Shown: in pieces, positions 35,358 through 42,478 of the stretch
Numbering within the stretch: position 1 is the stretch's first letter
Layout of the letters: each line of letters starts with the position of its first letter
Source: a virus
Length of the DNA: 64,000 bases
Direction: 5' to 3' (one strand)
IMG/VR virus record: IMGVR_UViG_3300008113_000016
Span: 1 to 64,000 of that record
The notes under the pieces: generated by a model
The model's input: only the letters and a program-made list of their open reading frames with translations
Told to the model about the DNA's origin: nothing
The model's database searches: none
Made by a program: the position numbers and the translations under genes

Positions 35358-36338
35358 ATGAAGAAGTCTATCTTCATACAAATTCCTTCCTATAAGGACT
35401 ACGAACTTGAACCTACAATTCTAGACTGTATCAATAAGTCTTCTGGCAAGTTTGATTTAAGGTTTGGAGTTTCTTTACTTGTTCATGGAAAAAACGATGT
35501 ACCAGTTCCAAAGTTATCTAATGTTCATGTAACTAGATTAACATTTGATGATGGCTATGGTGTTGGATTTTCTAGAGCAAGGGCTAACGAATGGTATGCT
35601 GGAGAAGACTACTACTTTCAAATTGATTCACATGAAAGGTTTAAACCAAACTGGGATCTATACCTAGTTTTAGAATTAGAAAGATTAAAAGCAAATGGAT
35701 ACAATAAGCCATTAATGTCTGGATACCCTCAGAATTATTGGTTTAATGATTATGGTATGCCAACATATTTTGATGATGACTATATAACTAGTTTTAAATT
35801 TGTAGATAAAAATATTACTCAATTTTCAGAAACAGGAGTGTTAGATCAAACTGCACACCTTAATGATAAAAGCAGAACAATCAGAGCAAGATCATCTTGT
35901 GCTGGAATGGTGTTTACTGTAGGAGACTACGGTCTTATAAAGCCAAATGAAAAGATTATGTTTTGGGGAGAAGAAAACCTACAGTCTGCAAGAGCAATCA
36001 CTAATGGATTTAGTTTATTTACTCCTCAAAAGAATGTTGTTTACCATCAGTATTTTGCAAAGAGTGAAGAGAACAGAAGCCACAAAAGAAATAAAAGAGC
36101 GCATGTTTGGTCAGACCTAAGAGATCATGGATTTGACGACTGGCATCAAAAAGATGAGGCTGGAAAAGAGTATCTAGTTAATCTATTTAAAAACTGGGAG
36201 ATAAGTCAAGAAGGACTAGGCAGCGTTGTAAGTAAAGAACTGTATACTCTATACACTGGGATAGATCACGACTTGCGTTCTTTGACAGAAGATGCTATAA
36301 TGGGAACTGAACCAAACGACTTATTAAGGAATATATAA
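35358..36338 (+). CDS. GT60-like (GlcNAc-type) glycosyltransferase
   Basis: 326 residues, soluble, with no membrane segment. The sequence fits the GlcNAc/GT60-type transferase fold: IFIQIPSYKDYELEPTI near the start, GVGFSRARANEWYAGED, then the donor-site signature QIDSHERF and NWD (about 95-107), and FWGEENLQSARAI later. These enzymes add GlcNAc to hydroxyl side chains in the known eukaryotic example. ATG 35358 follows GGAG by six bases; TTG 35355 is less likely. Its position after a fibre with long Thr tracts suggests that it may decorate that fibre, or it may modify the host surface. Confidence 0.78.
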   Translation: MKKSIFIQIPSYKDYELEPTILDCINKSSGKFDLRFGVSLLVHGKNDVPVPKLSNVHVTRLTFDDGYGVGFSRARANEWYAGEDYYFQIDSHERFKPNWDLYLVLELERLKANGYNKPLMSGYPQNYWFNDYGMPTYFDDDYITSFKFVDKNITQFSETGVLDQTAHLNDKSRTIRARSSCAGMVFTVGDYGLIKPNEKIMFWGEENLQSARAITNGFSLFTPQKNVVYHQYFAKSEENRSHKRNKRAHVWSDLRDHGFDDWHQKDEAGKEYLVNLFKNWEISQEGLGSVVSKELYTLYTGIDHDLRSLTEDAIMGTEPNDLLRNI

Positions 36339-36520
36339 TGGAAACAAACCGATATGAACTAGTAATCACAGCACTACAGCAGCGAATTGGGGAGATAGTG
36401 GCAAACTATGAAACCCAGATTGCAATTCTTAGGGCTGAGTTAACAGCAGTAACTGCACCAGCAGAAGAAGAAACTAAGGTTGTTGAAACAACTGATAAAA
36501 AGGGGAGTGCTAAGAAGTAA
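36338..36520 (+). CDS. small coiled-coil protein
   Basis: 60 residues with a heptad-like helix (about 8-38: LVITALQQRIGEIVANYETQI) and a charged Lys/Glu/Thr tail ending KKGSAKK. It overlaps both neighbours by one base (TAATG), so it is part of the fibre operon. Such small coiled-coil proteins may trimerise or cap fibres; no family is recognised. Confidence 0.6.
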   Translation: METNRYELVITALQQRIGEIVANYETQIAILRAELTAVTAPAEEETKVVETTDKKGSAKK

Positions 36521-36927
36521 TGTCTTTTACTGATGGAACACCAATTACCTTTTCGTTTATTGAAAAGATTCAAAATGAGTTAAATAAGATTATTGGAAAC
36601 ATTGGCTCTAAGAGCATTCCAAAGATCTTTATCAATGGAACGATGGTAAAAGATCCACAGATTCTATCTAGACGAGTAGACATTAAGGCACCAGCAAAAA
36701 CATTAGTATTTGAATATAGAGTTAACTTTACAGATGCTGCATTTCAAACTAATCCAAATGTCACAATAACACTTCAGCACCCTAAGTATCGTGCATATGC
36801 TTCAATCACACAAATTACCCCTGCATCGTTTCAGGGATTTATTACAGTATCACCACCAACAGAAAAGGCTACAGGTATTGACACATCAGTACCATTTGTG
36901 CTAAACTATATCGCTGTAGGATCATAA
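36520..36927 (+). CDS. hypothetical beta-rich protein of the fibre cluster
   Basis: 135 residues. After a short helix (IEKIQNELNKIIGNIG) it has an immunoglobulin-like strand pattern (VDIKAPAKTLVFEYRVNF, NVTITLQHPKYRAYASI). Likely a small structural protein such as a head or fibre decoration; unassigned. It is the last gene of the structural operon before the HNH endonuclease. Confidence 0.6.
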   Translation: MSFTDGTPITFSFIEKIQNELNKIIGNIGSKSIPKIFINGTMVKDPQILSRRVDIKAPAKTLVFEYRVNFTDAAFQTNPNVTITLQHPKYRAYASITQITPASFQGFITVSPPTEKATGIDTSVPFVLNYIAVGS

Positions 36928-36935
36928 TTAAATAA

Positions 36936-37190
36936 ATGAATAAAGGCGGATACGTTCTCGTAAACGCCCCTAATCATCCTAGAAGACATAAGGATGGAAA
37001 ATATTGGCAACACATAATTGTTTGTGAACAGATTCTCGGAAGGCAACTTCGCAGATGGGAATCTGTTCATCACATTAATGAGATAAAGAATGATAATAGA
37101 CCAGAAAACTTATTTGTTTGTTCAAGGAAAGAGCATGACAAGGCTCATAACATGCAACCAAATAAAAAAAGAAAGAATTGCAAGAAGTAA
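36936..37190 (+). CDS. HNH homing-type endonuclease
   Basis: 84 residues. It matches the short HNH family: GKYWQHIIVCEQILGR, then ESVHHINEIKNDNRPENLFVC with the catalytic HH and N, and KEHDKAHN. Free-standing HNH genes are common mobile elements in phages and can move between genomes by cutting DNA without the gene. It lies at the junction between the structural and replication regions and has only a weak ribosome-binding site. Confidence 0.88.
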   Translation: MNKGGYVLVNAPNHPRRHKDGKYWQHIIVCEQILGRQLRRWESVHHINEIKNDNRPENLFVCSRKEHDKAHNMQPNKKRKNCKK

Positions 37191-37197
37191 AAACTTC

Positions 37198-37230
37198 TGC
37201 TACAATACGCTAATTACAGAAAGGTAATTA
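37198..37230 (+). promoter_or_regulatory. extended -10 promoter and 5' hairpin of the replication module
   Basis: TGCTACAAT (37198-37206) is an extended -10 box, giving a start near 37213. TAATTAC (37211-37217) pairs with GTAATTA (37224-37230) around the loop AGAAAG, so the ribosome-binding site is in a loop and the stem ends at the ATG at 37231. Confidence 0.5.
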
Positions 37231-38031
37231 ATGAGTAACGATTTAAAATGGATGCTGTCGTCTGATCAGCAATTTCCTTATCAGGACGATAAAGCCATTG
37301 AGTTGTGGTTTAAAGTCCTAAAATGGTTTAAGCCAGATGTAGTTGATTATCTTGGAGACACAGATGATCAGGCTTGTTACAGCAAGTATACTGAGGGAAG
37401 ATCAGCAGAGTTCTTAAACCTACATAAGACTGACAGTCGAGACCTTATTGTTCCCATGATGAGACATGAGGCGAAAGGCGCAAGAGATTTTTATACAAAG
37501 ACTCGTGAGATGCTTCCAGATGCACAATTGTTTTCTGCGTTGGGAAATCACGACGTAAGAATTTTTGATTATTTAGACAAAAAGTTACCAGAATACATTT
37601 CAGAAGTAACTCCAGAATCTTTGTGGTCTTTGGACTCCTTGGGATACGAATACATTTACTACAACGAATTGCCAAAGCGTCGCTTTGGAGATATTCACGT
37701 TCATCACGGATTGTCTGTTTCGGATACAGGTGCTGTTCGTAAAGACATGAATGATCTACAGATTTCTTTGATCCGTGGACACTCACATAGAATTGCTTCA
37801 CACTTACAAACATACGAGTTGCGTAATAATGGAGAGGGCGAAACTATCCGTGGATATGAAATCGGGCACATGTGCGATGAGAAGGGTCCAGGAATGAAGT
37901 ATACCCAACACCATGATTGGCAAAAGGGGTTTGCTATTGCACACATTGTAAATGATTATCCACATATTCAGATGATTCATATTGCACCAGATTATTCATG
38001 TGTTGTAGATGGAAAGGTGTTTAAGGTTTGA
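37231..38031 (+). CDS. calcineurin-like metallophosphoesterase
   Basis: 266 residues with the ordered metal-binding motifs of the family: SSDQQ near residue 10, LGDTDDQ (about 40-46), LGNHD (about 107-111), HVHHG (about 156) and RGHSH (about 180). Phage members of the family include phosphatases and nucleases such as the DNA end-processing SbcD group; the natural substrate here is unknown. It is the first gene after the replication promoter. The ATG 37231 follows AGAAAGG. Confidence 0.87.
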   Translation: MSNDLKWMLSSDQQFPYQDDKAIELWFKVLKWFKPDVVDYLGDTDDQACYSKYTEGRSAEFLNLHKTDSRDLIVPMMRHEAKGARDFYTKTREMLPDAQLFSALGNHDVRIFDYLDKKLPEYISEVTPESLWSLDSLGYEYIYYNELPKRRFGDIHVHHGLSVSDTGAVRKDMNDLQISLIRGHSHRIASHLQTYELRNNGEGETIRGYEIGHMCDEKGPGMKYTQHHDWQKGFAIAHIVNDYPHIQMIHIAPDYSCVVDGKVFKV

Positions 38032-38036
38032 TCAAT

Positions 38037-38243
38037 ATGTATTGTGGAAGATGTTCCACCAAAGAAAGAAAAAGCAGGGTGTTTGTTGACCGTGTGTTTA
38101 CCTCTCAACTGCACCTAGAAATGTATTGCCTTACTTGTGGTAAGAGATGGATGTTTCATCCACCAGAGGCTGGAGGAAGACTGGCTCTTCGTGTAATGGC
38201 ACTTGAGCAGAAGTTCTTGAATGGAAGTAGTCAGGGACGATGA
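38037..38243 (+). CDS. small zinc-ribbon protein
   Basis: 68 residues from ATG 38037, which has AAGG ten bases upstream; a TTG at 38028 is too close to any site. Two Cys-x2-Cys pairs (MYCGRC and YCLTC) form a zinc ribbon. The C-terminal part is a helix (LALRVMALEQKFL). It overlaps the next gene by four bases. Role unknown; such proteins are frequent in phage replication clusters. Confidence 0.72.
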   Translation: MYCGRCSTKERKSRVFVDRVFTSQLHLEMYCLTCGKRWMFHPPEAGGRLALRVMALEQKFLNGSSQGR

Positions 38244-38737
38244 AAGGTATCTCACCACACTTTACTCAATACAGAAGATACTTCTTCTTAAATGGTAAAT
38301 TACATAAAATGATTTATGTTGACAAGGCTCAAAATCTTTGTCATGCTCTTTTGCTAGAGGATAATAAGTTAATGTCGTATATTTACTCTGACGTAAAGAA
38401 GATGCATAAAAAAGCATTTACTATTGGTGAGGTTGCATTATTGGTTAATCGACACAAGAATAGAATTAGAGAGGCTATGGATAACGACTCCTTGCCTTTT
38501 CCTCAATCTATTCCAGGTAAGAGAAAAACTTACATGTGGAGTGAAGACGAAGTTTTAGATGTAAGAGATTATTTTGCAAGCGTTCACAGAGGCAGACCAA
38601 GAAAAGATGGAATATCAAAGTCTTGGAATGTTCCAACCATAGAGGAGTTAAGGTCAAAGATGTTAAGGGAAACCACCTTGTATGTTCAAAACGATGAGGG
38701 TAAGTTTATCCCTTTGTGGAAAGCAGAGGGTTTCTAG
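38240..38737 (+). CDS. MerR/excisionase-type DNA-binding protein
   Basis: 165 residues. Residues about 60-110 (KAFTIGEVALLVNRHKNRIREAM and KRKTYMWSEDEVLDVRDYF) match the winged helix-turn-helix of MerR/AlpA/excisionase-type proteins. The last ~50 residues are basic (HRGRPRKDG), as in DNA-contacting tails. It could be a transcription regulator or an initiator-type protein for the replication genes that follow. It overlaps the next gene through TAGTG. Confidence 0.68.
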   Translation: MKGISPHFTQYRRYFFLNGKLHKMIYVDKAQNLCHALLLEDNKLMSYIYSDVKKMHKKAFTIGEVALLVNRHKNRIREAMDNDSLPFPQSIPGKRKTYMWSEDEVLDVRDYFASVHRGRPRKDGISKSWNVPTIEELRSKMLRETTLYVQNDEGKFIPLWKAEGF

Positions 38738-39078
38738 TGGGAATACTTGATAACCTAGAAGCGTACCTTGAACACGATAATCAAAGCGCACAGTTAGAGT
38801 TAAACTTTGATGAAGAGCAAGACTTAGGGGATATGGAAGAAGATGAAGAACTAATTGAATTAGATCGTGACTCTTTGCTTGGGGCAGCAGTCAACACTTT
38901 ATCTTTGGCTACAGACTATGCAAACTCTAAAAATGATTACAATGCATTGGCAAGAATATCAGATAGGTGGCTAAAAGCAGCAATGGTATTAGAGGGAATG
39001 GGCAAGCAAGAAACAAAGAAGTATCCATTAGGATTTCAAGCATTAGATTCGGAGGACGATGATGAAGGAGACAACTAA
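38737..39078 (+). CDS. hypothetical acidic protein
   Basis: 113 residues from GTG 38737, which overlaps the preceding TAG (TAGTG) and has AGAGGG upstream. It is strongly acidic (DEEQDLGDMEEDEELIELD and an acidic C-terminus) with a helical core (ALARISDRWLKAAMVLEGM). Its role is unknown. It overlaps the following gene by 20 bases, so the two are probably translated together. It may mimic DNA or bind a replication partner, but that is speculation. Confidence 0.6.
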   Translation: MGILDNLEAYLEHDNQSAQLELNFDEEQDLGDMEEDEELIELDRDSLLGAAVNTLSLATDYANSKNDYNALARISDRWLKAAMVLEGMGKQETKKYPLGFQALDSEDDDEGDN

Positions 39079-39274
39079 GGTTCGTGTTGGACTAAAGTAT
39101 GTAAGAAACTTAGGAAACTATGAAAGCATACACGTTGATATTGGCATAGAAGACTGGGTAAGAGATTCAGATCAAGGAACCTCTTCAGCAGTTGACAGGG
39201 TTTATGCGTTTGTAGAAGGAAAACTACTTGAGAAGATGAAGAGTATTGAGGAGGAAATTAATCATGTCGTTTAA
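39059..39274 (+). CDS. small conserved phage protein, unassigned
   Basis: 71 residues, ATG 39059 (or 39062) right after GGAGG. The body (VRVGLKYVRNLGNYESIHVDIG) is a beta-strand-rich unit and the end is a helix (EGKLLEKMKSIEEEINHVV). It is tightly packed between two genes and overlaps the helicase gene by 11 bases. No function can be inferred beyond the replication operon. Confidence 0.6.
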   Translation: MMKETTKVRVGLKYVRNLGNYESIHVDIGIEDWVRDSDQGTSSAVDRVYAFVEGKLLEKMKSIEEEINHVV

Positions 39275-40484
39275 AGAAGAAGCAGAGGTAATCTCTGCAG
39301 TATGCAAGAATAAAGATATTTATGTTCTTTACGAGAACAACGTAGATCCAATGATGACAAATTGTGGGGATATGTGGTCTTTTATTAAGGATTACTATAA
39401 CGAAACAAAAAGCGTTCCAAATGTAGACTTAATTCAGTCAAGATTTAAAGATTTTACCCCAGTAGAATCAGGACCTACAATCTATCATGTAAACAGATTA
39501 AAAGAAGTGTATCTTGCAGATGCTTTAAAAAATGTATTAAGAAAGTCTGCTAACTTTGTTCAGTCTGGAGAAAACTCTTCTGCCCTTAATCTTTTGAGTT
39601 CAGAGGTTTCTAACATTGCTAGAATTACATCTCGTGTTAAAGACGTTGACGTTACAGACATTGATGATGCGGTTGCCCACTTTGACTACGTTCAAAAGAT
39701 GGCAGCAGAAGGTCGTGTTGGAATCAGAACTGGAATTAAATCACTAGACATATGCTTGCCTATGGGAATTGCTGACGGTCAACTTGGAATTATGCTTGCG
39801 TATCCAGCAATTGGAAAGTCTTGGCTGGCACTGCATCTTGCAGCACAGGCATGGAAGGTTGGCAAGAAGCCAATGATCATTAGTCTTGAAATGACTGAGA
39901 AAGAAGTTAGAAATAGAATCTATACAATTCTTGGTGATGGAAAATGGTCTCATAGAAAGTTAAGTTCTGGAGATGTTGACAGAGAAGAGTTTGCAGCGTG
40001 GGCAGATGAAAATCTAAAGGATAAGCCTAAGTTTAAGATTATTTCTATGGACGGAGAAAGTGCTATGACACCAAATCTAGTTCGTGGAAAGATTGATCAA
40101 TACAAGCCAGATATTGTATTTATTGACTACCTACAATTAATGACAGATAATGGAAACACTTCTGGTAGCGAAGTCATTAAGGTTAAGAACCTTTCAAGAG
40201 AACTTAAACTATTAGCAATATCATGCAACTTACCAGTTGTAGCCATTACGTCTGCAACCCCAGACGATGCACAAGACCTAGAATCTGTACCACAATTAGG
40301 TCAGGTTGCTTGGTCAAAACAGATTGCGTATGATGCAGACTGGATTTTGGCTATGGGAAGAAAAGCACATAGTACTGCACTAGAGGTCGCTTTTAGAAAG
40401 AATAGAAACGGTTCTTTAGGAGACTTTATTATGAATGTAGACTTTGACTCTGGAAGATTTAAAGAAGTATTTGATATATCATAA
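39264..40484 (+). CDS. dnaB: DnaB-type replicative DNA helicase
   Basis: 406 residues from ATG 39264 with GAGGAGG upstream; an in-frame ATG at 39246 lies before that site. The N-terminal ~140 residues are helical, as in DnaB. The ATPase core has a Walker A motif AYPAIGKS (179-186) and Walker B with FIDYLQL (Asp288), plus MIISLEMTEKEVRNRI (SLEM is a family hallmark) and the arginine-finger region GSLGD. It would unwind DNA at the fork with the primase and polymerase encoded next. The name is used for the family, not for orthology with the host gene. Confidence 0.9.
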   Translation: MSFKEEAEVISAVCKNKDIYVLYENNVDPMMTNCGDMWSFIKDYYNETKSVPNVDLIQSRFKDFTPVESGPTIYHVNRLKEVYLADALKNVLRKSANFVQSGENSSALNLLSSEVSNIARITSRVKDVDVTDIDDAVAHFDYVQKMAAEGRVGIRTGIKSLDICLPMGIADGQLGIMLAYPAIGKSWLALHLAAQAWKVGKKPMIISLEMTEKEVRNRIYTILGDGKWSHRKLSSGDVDREEFAAWADENLKDKPKFKIISMDGESAMTPNLVRGKIDQYKPDIVFIDYLQLMTDNGNTSGSEVIKVKNLSRELKLLAISCNLPVVAITSATPDDAQDLESVPQLGQVAWSKQIAYDADWILAMGRKAHSTALEVAFRKNRNGSLGDFIMNVDFDSGRFKEVFDIS

Positions 40485-40490
40485 GGGGGG

Positions 40491-40496
40491 TATAAT
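40491..40496 (+). promoter_or_regulatory. -10 box between the helicase and the next gene
   Basis: TATAAT just after the helicase stop; ATG 40506 begins nine bases downstream, so the mRNA may have a very short or no leader. An AGGGGGG run (40485-40490) precedes it. Confidence 0.4.
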
Positions 40497-40505
40497 TGTT
40501 ATGGA

Positions 40506-40853
40506 ATGGAATTCATACAGCCCAAGAACCTTAAGATGTTTATGTACGAAGGAGAGTACTCAGATGAGTCTGACGTTATCAGGCTCAAGGCTCAATATGA
40601 AAAACTATTGATCTCCTATATGAGGTCTAAAGGATATCTGAGACAGATTGACTTAGATCCAGTCTATACTGTAGACTATAACGGTAAGACTTTTAAGTTT
40701 GAATTATTTATGTATGGCATTTATGTCGGAAAGAGAAGGTCACAGTGTTACCAGTTCGTAATGGGAACAAGGCTTATACCGATGAGCAATTTACCGCAGA
40801 GCAAGTTAAATCAGTGTTGCAAGAATGCGGAATCAGTATTGGGTCGGAATTAG
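40506..40853 (+). CDS. hypothetical protein with long overlap with the primase
   Basis: 115 residues; no family recognised. The first ~80 (FMYEGEYSDESDVIRLKAQYEK, YTVDYNGKTFKFELFMYGIYV) look like a real protein, while the end (IPMSNLPQSKLNQCCKNAES) reads like an out-of-frame version of the primase start. The gene overlaps the primase by 109 bases, which is unusual here. The true end may be correct, or a frameshift or sequencing error may join it with the primase. Start ATG 40506 is close behind a TATAAT. Confidence 0.55.
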   Translation: MEFIQPKNLKMFMYEGEYSDESDVIRLKAQYEKLLISYMRSKGYLRQIDLDPVYTVDYNGKTFKFELFMYGIYVGKRRSQCYQFVMGTRLIPMSNLPQSKLNQCCKNAESVLGRN

Positions 40854-41704
40854 AGACTCATTATTTAATTTATTGTCCATTTCACTATAACGTCAATACC
40901 CCTGCTTGTGAAGTAGATAAGACAAAGGGTTTGTTTATTTGTTTTTCTTGTAATGAAAAGGGAAGCCTATTTGATATTGTCACAAAGACAACAGGCAGAA
41001 AGTATTTTGAGGCTAGACGGTTTATTAATGGCAAGTCTACAGAAACTGTTAATATTGCAGAGACAATTGAGACAAACGTTGAGCCAATGCCAGAGTTTCA
41101 ACCTTTTGATATGGAGTTGATTAACTCACTGCACGAACAACTGTTAAAGTCTGATAGGGCTAAGTCTTATCTTTATAACAGAGGGATAAACGACTTTGGT
41201 ATCAAAAACTTTTTAGTAGGTTACTCTGAAAAGCAAGATATGATTACAGTTCCAGTATATAGTCCAGAAGGATTATGTGTTGGATTTGTTGGAAGATCCA
41301 TAGAAGGAAAAGTTTTTAAGAATAGTATAAATCTGCCAAGAAACAAAACATTGTTTAATTTATCAAACGTAAAGTACACTTCAGATGTTGTGGTTGTAGA
41401 ATCAAGTTTTGATTGTATTAGGCTGTGGCAGTTGGGTATCCCTGCTGTGGCTACACTAGGGGCAATGATTGGCTCAAGGCAGATATCTTTAATGTCTAAG
41501 TATTTAGAGACAATGATTTTGGCTATGGATCATGACGATGCAGGCAAGTCTTTAGAGAATAAGATTAAACAAGCATTACCTAACAAAAGCATATCCTCAA
41601 TGGAGTTTCCAGATAACTACAAGGACGTTGGGGCTATGTCAGATGAAAGCATTAAGCATTACTGGCGCAAGTCCTCTGAATTTGACGAACTGCTTTCTTT
41701 TTGA
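40745..41704 (+). CDS. dnaG: DnaG-type DNA primase
   Basis: 319 residues from GTG 40745, with AGAAGG five bases upstream. The N-terminal zinc finger is intact: CPFH (about 44) and CFSC (about 70). The TOPRIM catalytic part begins with VVVESSFDCIRLWQLG (Glu219) and continues through LAMDHDDAGKS, the DxD motif. No C-terminal helicase-binding domain is seen, so it is shorter than bacterial DnaG. It makes RNA primers for lagging-strand synthesis and would act with the adjacent helicase. It overlaps the upstream gene by 109 bases. Confidence 0.88.
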   Translation: MLPVRNGNKAYTDEQFTAEQVKSVLQECGISIGSELETHYLIYCPFHYNVNTPACEVDKTKGLFICFSCNEKGSLFDIVTKTTGRKYFEARRFINGKSTETVNIAETIETNVEPMPEFQPFDMELINSLHEQLLKSDRAKSYLYNRGINDFGIKNFLVGYSEKQDMITVPVYSPEGLCVGFVGRSIEGKVFKNSINLPRNKTLFNLSNVKYTSDVVVVESSFDCIRLWQLGIPAVATLGAMIGSRQISLMSKYLETMILAMDHDDAGKSLENKIKQALPNKSISSMEFPDNYKDVGAMSDESIKHYWRKSSEFDELLSF

Positions 41705-41710
41705 TATAAT
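41702..41710 (+). promoter_or_regulatory. extended -10 promoter of the SSB gene
   Basis: TGATATAAT is an extended -10 box. It sits within a perfect inverted repeat TTGATA (41701-41706) / TATCAA (41713-41718), which could be an operator. The start would be near 41717. Confidence 0.55.
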
Positions 41711-41720
41711 AGTATCAACA

Positions 41721-41737
41721 GGCTCACTTATAGAGCC
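41721..41737 (+). promoter_or_regulatory. 5' leader hairpin of the SSB transcript
   Basis: GGCTC (41721-41725), loop ACTTATA, GAGCC (41733-41737) lies just after the predicted transcript start and before the AAGGAG site of the gene at 41760. It could protect the 5' end of a highly expressed mRNA. Confidence 0.45.
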
Positions 41738-41759
41738 AACTACTTAAGGAGTATAAATT

Positions 41760-42419
41760 ATGGCTGTAATTACAGGTCTCAAGAATATCCAAAAGGTTAT
41801 TGAGAAACCAAAGGGTGCAATGGATGCACCAAAAGCAACTTGGCTAAAACTAGAAGATGGTCAAGGAATCAAAGTACGTTTTATTAACGAAGTAGACGGA
41901 GACTCAAAGTTTTACGATGAAAATCGTGGTCTTGCTATTGTCGTTGCTGAACACACAAATCCAAAAGATTATCGTCGAAAGGCTGTTTGCACTATGGACG
42001 ACGAAGGTCGTTGCTATGGTTGCGAAATGGCTAGAAAAGAACCAAAGACTGGCTGGAAGGCACGTCTACGCTTTTACTGTAACGTTCTTGTTGACGATGG
42101 TAACAAGGATCCGTATGTTGCAATTTGGTCACAAGGTGTTGGTCCAAAGGTAACAAGCACAAATACAATCTTTGAATACGCATCCGACAACGGATCAATT
42201 TCAAATTTGATTTGGCGTTTAAAAAGAAATGGAACTGGAACACAAACAAATTATGTTCTAATTCCTATTGCACCAGACACAGAAACATTTGATTGGTCTG
42301 GAATTGAACCGTATGACTTGCAAAAGTCTGCAATTAGAAATGTAAACTATCCAGATCAAGAATCATTCTACATGGGCTTGATCGAAGATACAACAACCTC
42401 TACTGCTGTAGATTGGTAA
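41760..42419 (+). CDS. single-stranded DNA-binding protein (gp32-like)
   Basis: 219 residues. The protein resembles the zinc-containing OB-fold ssDNA-binding proteins of phages: KATWLKLEDGQGIKVRFI, then the Cys set AVCTMDDEGRCYGCEMA (C-x7-C-x2-C) that may bind zinc, and WKARLRFYCNVLVDD. The C-terminus is acidic (MGLIEDTTTSTAVDW), as in SSB tails that recruit partners. Its own promoter and the strong hairpin after it fit the high dose needed. It sits between primase and polymerase. Confidence 0.7.
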   Translation: MAVITGLKNIQKVIEKPKGAMDAPKATWLKLEDGQGIKVRFINEVDGDSKFYDENRGLAIVVAEHTNPKDYRRKAVCTMDDEGRCYGCEMARKEPKTGWKARLRFYCNVLVDDGNKDPYVAIWSQGVGPKVTSTNTIFEYASDNGSISNLIWRLKRNGTGTQTNYVLIPIAPDTETFDWSGIEPYDLQKSAIRNVNYPDQESFYMGLIEDTTTSTAVDW

Positions 42420-42426
42420 AAGATTG

Positions 42427-42456
42427 GGTGGGGAGTTTAGCCATTTACTCCCCACC
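42427..42456 (+). terminator. 10-bp hairpin after the SSB gene
   Basis: GGTGGGGAGT (42427-42436) pairs perfectly with ACTCCCCACC (42447-42456), loop of 10 bases. No U-tract follows, so it may be a weak terminator, a processing site or a 3' stabiliser that lowers expression of the polymerase gene. Confidence 0.6.
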
Positions 42457-42478
42457 TAACACAAACAGATAGGAAGAC

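Noticed and set aside
36936-37190. HNH gene as part of a group I intron or intein
   Set aside because: Its neighbours on both sides are complete genes with no interrupted reading frame, so it looks free-standing.
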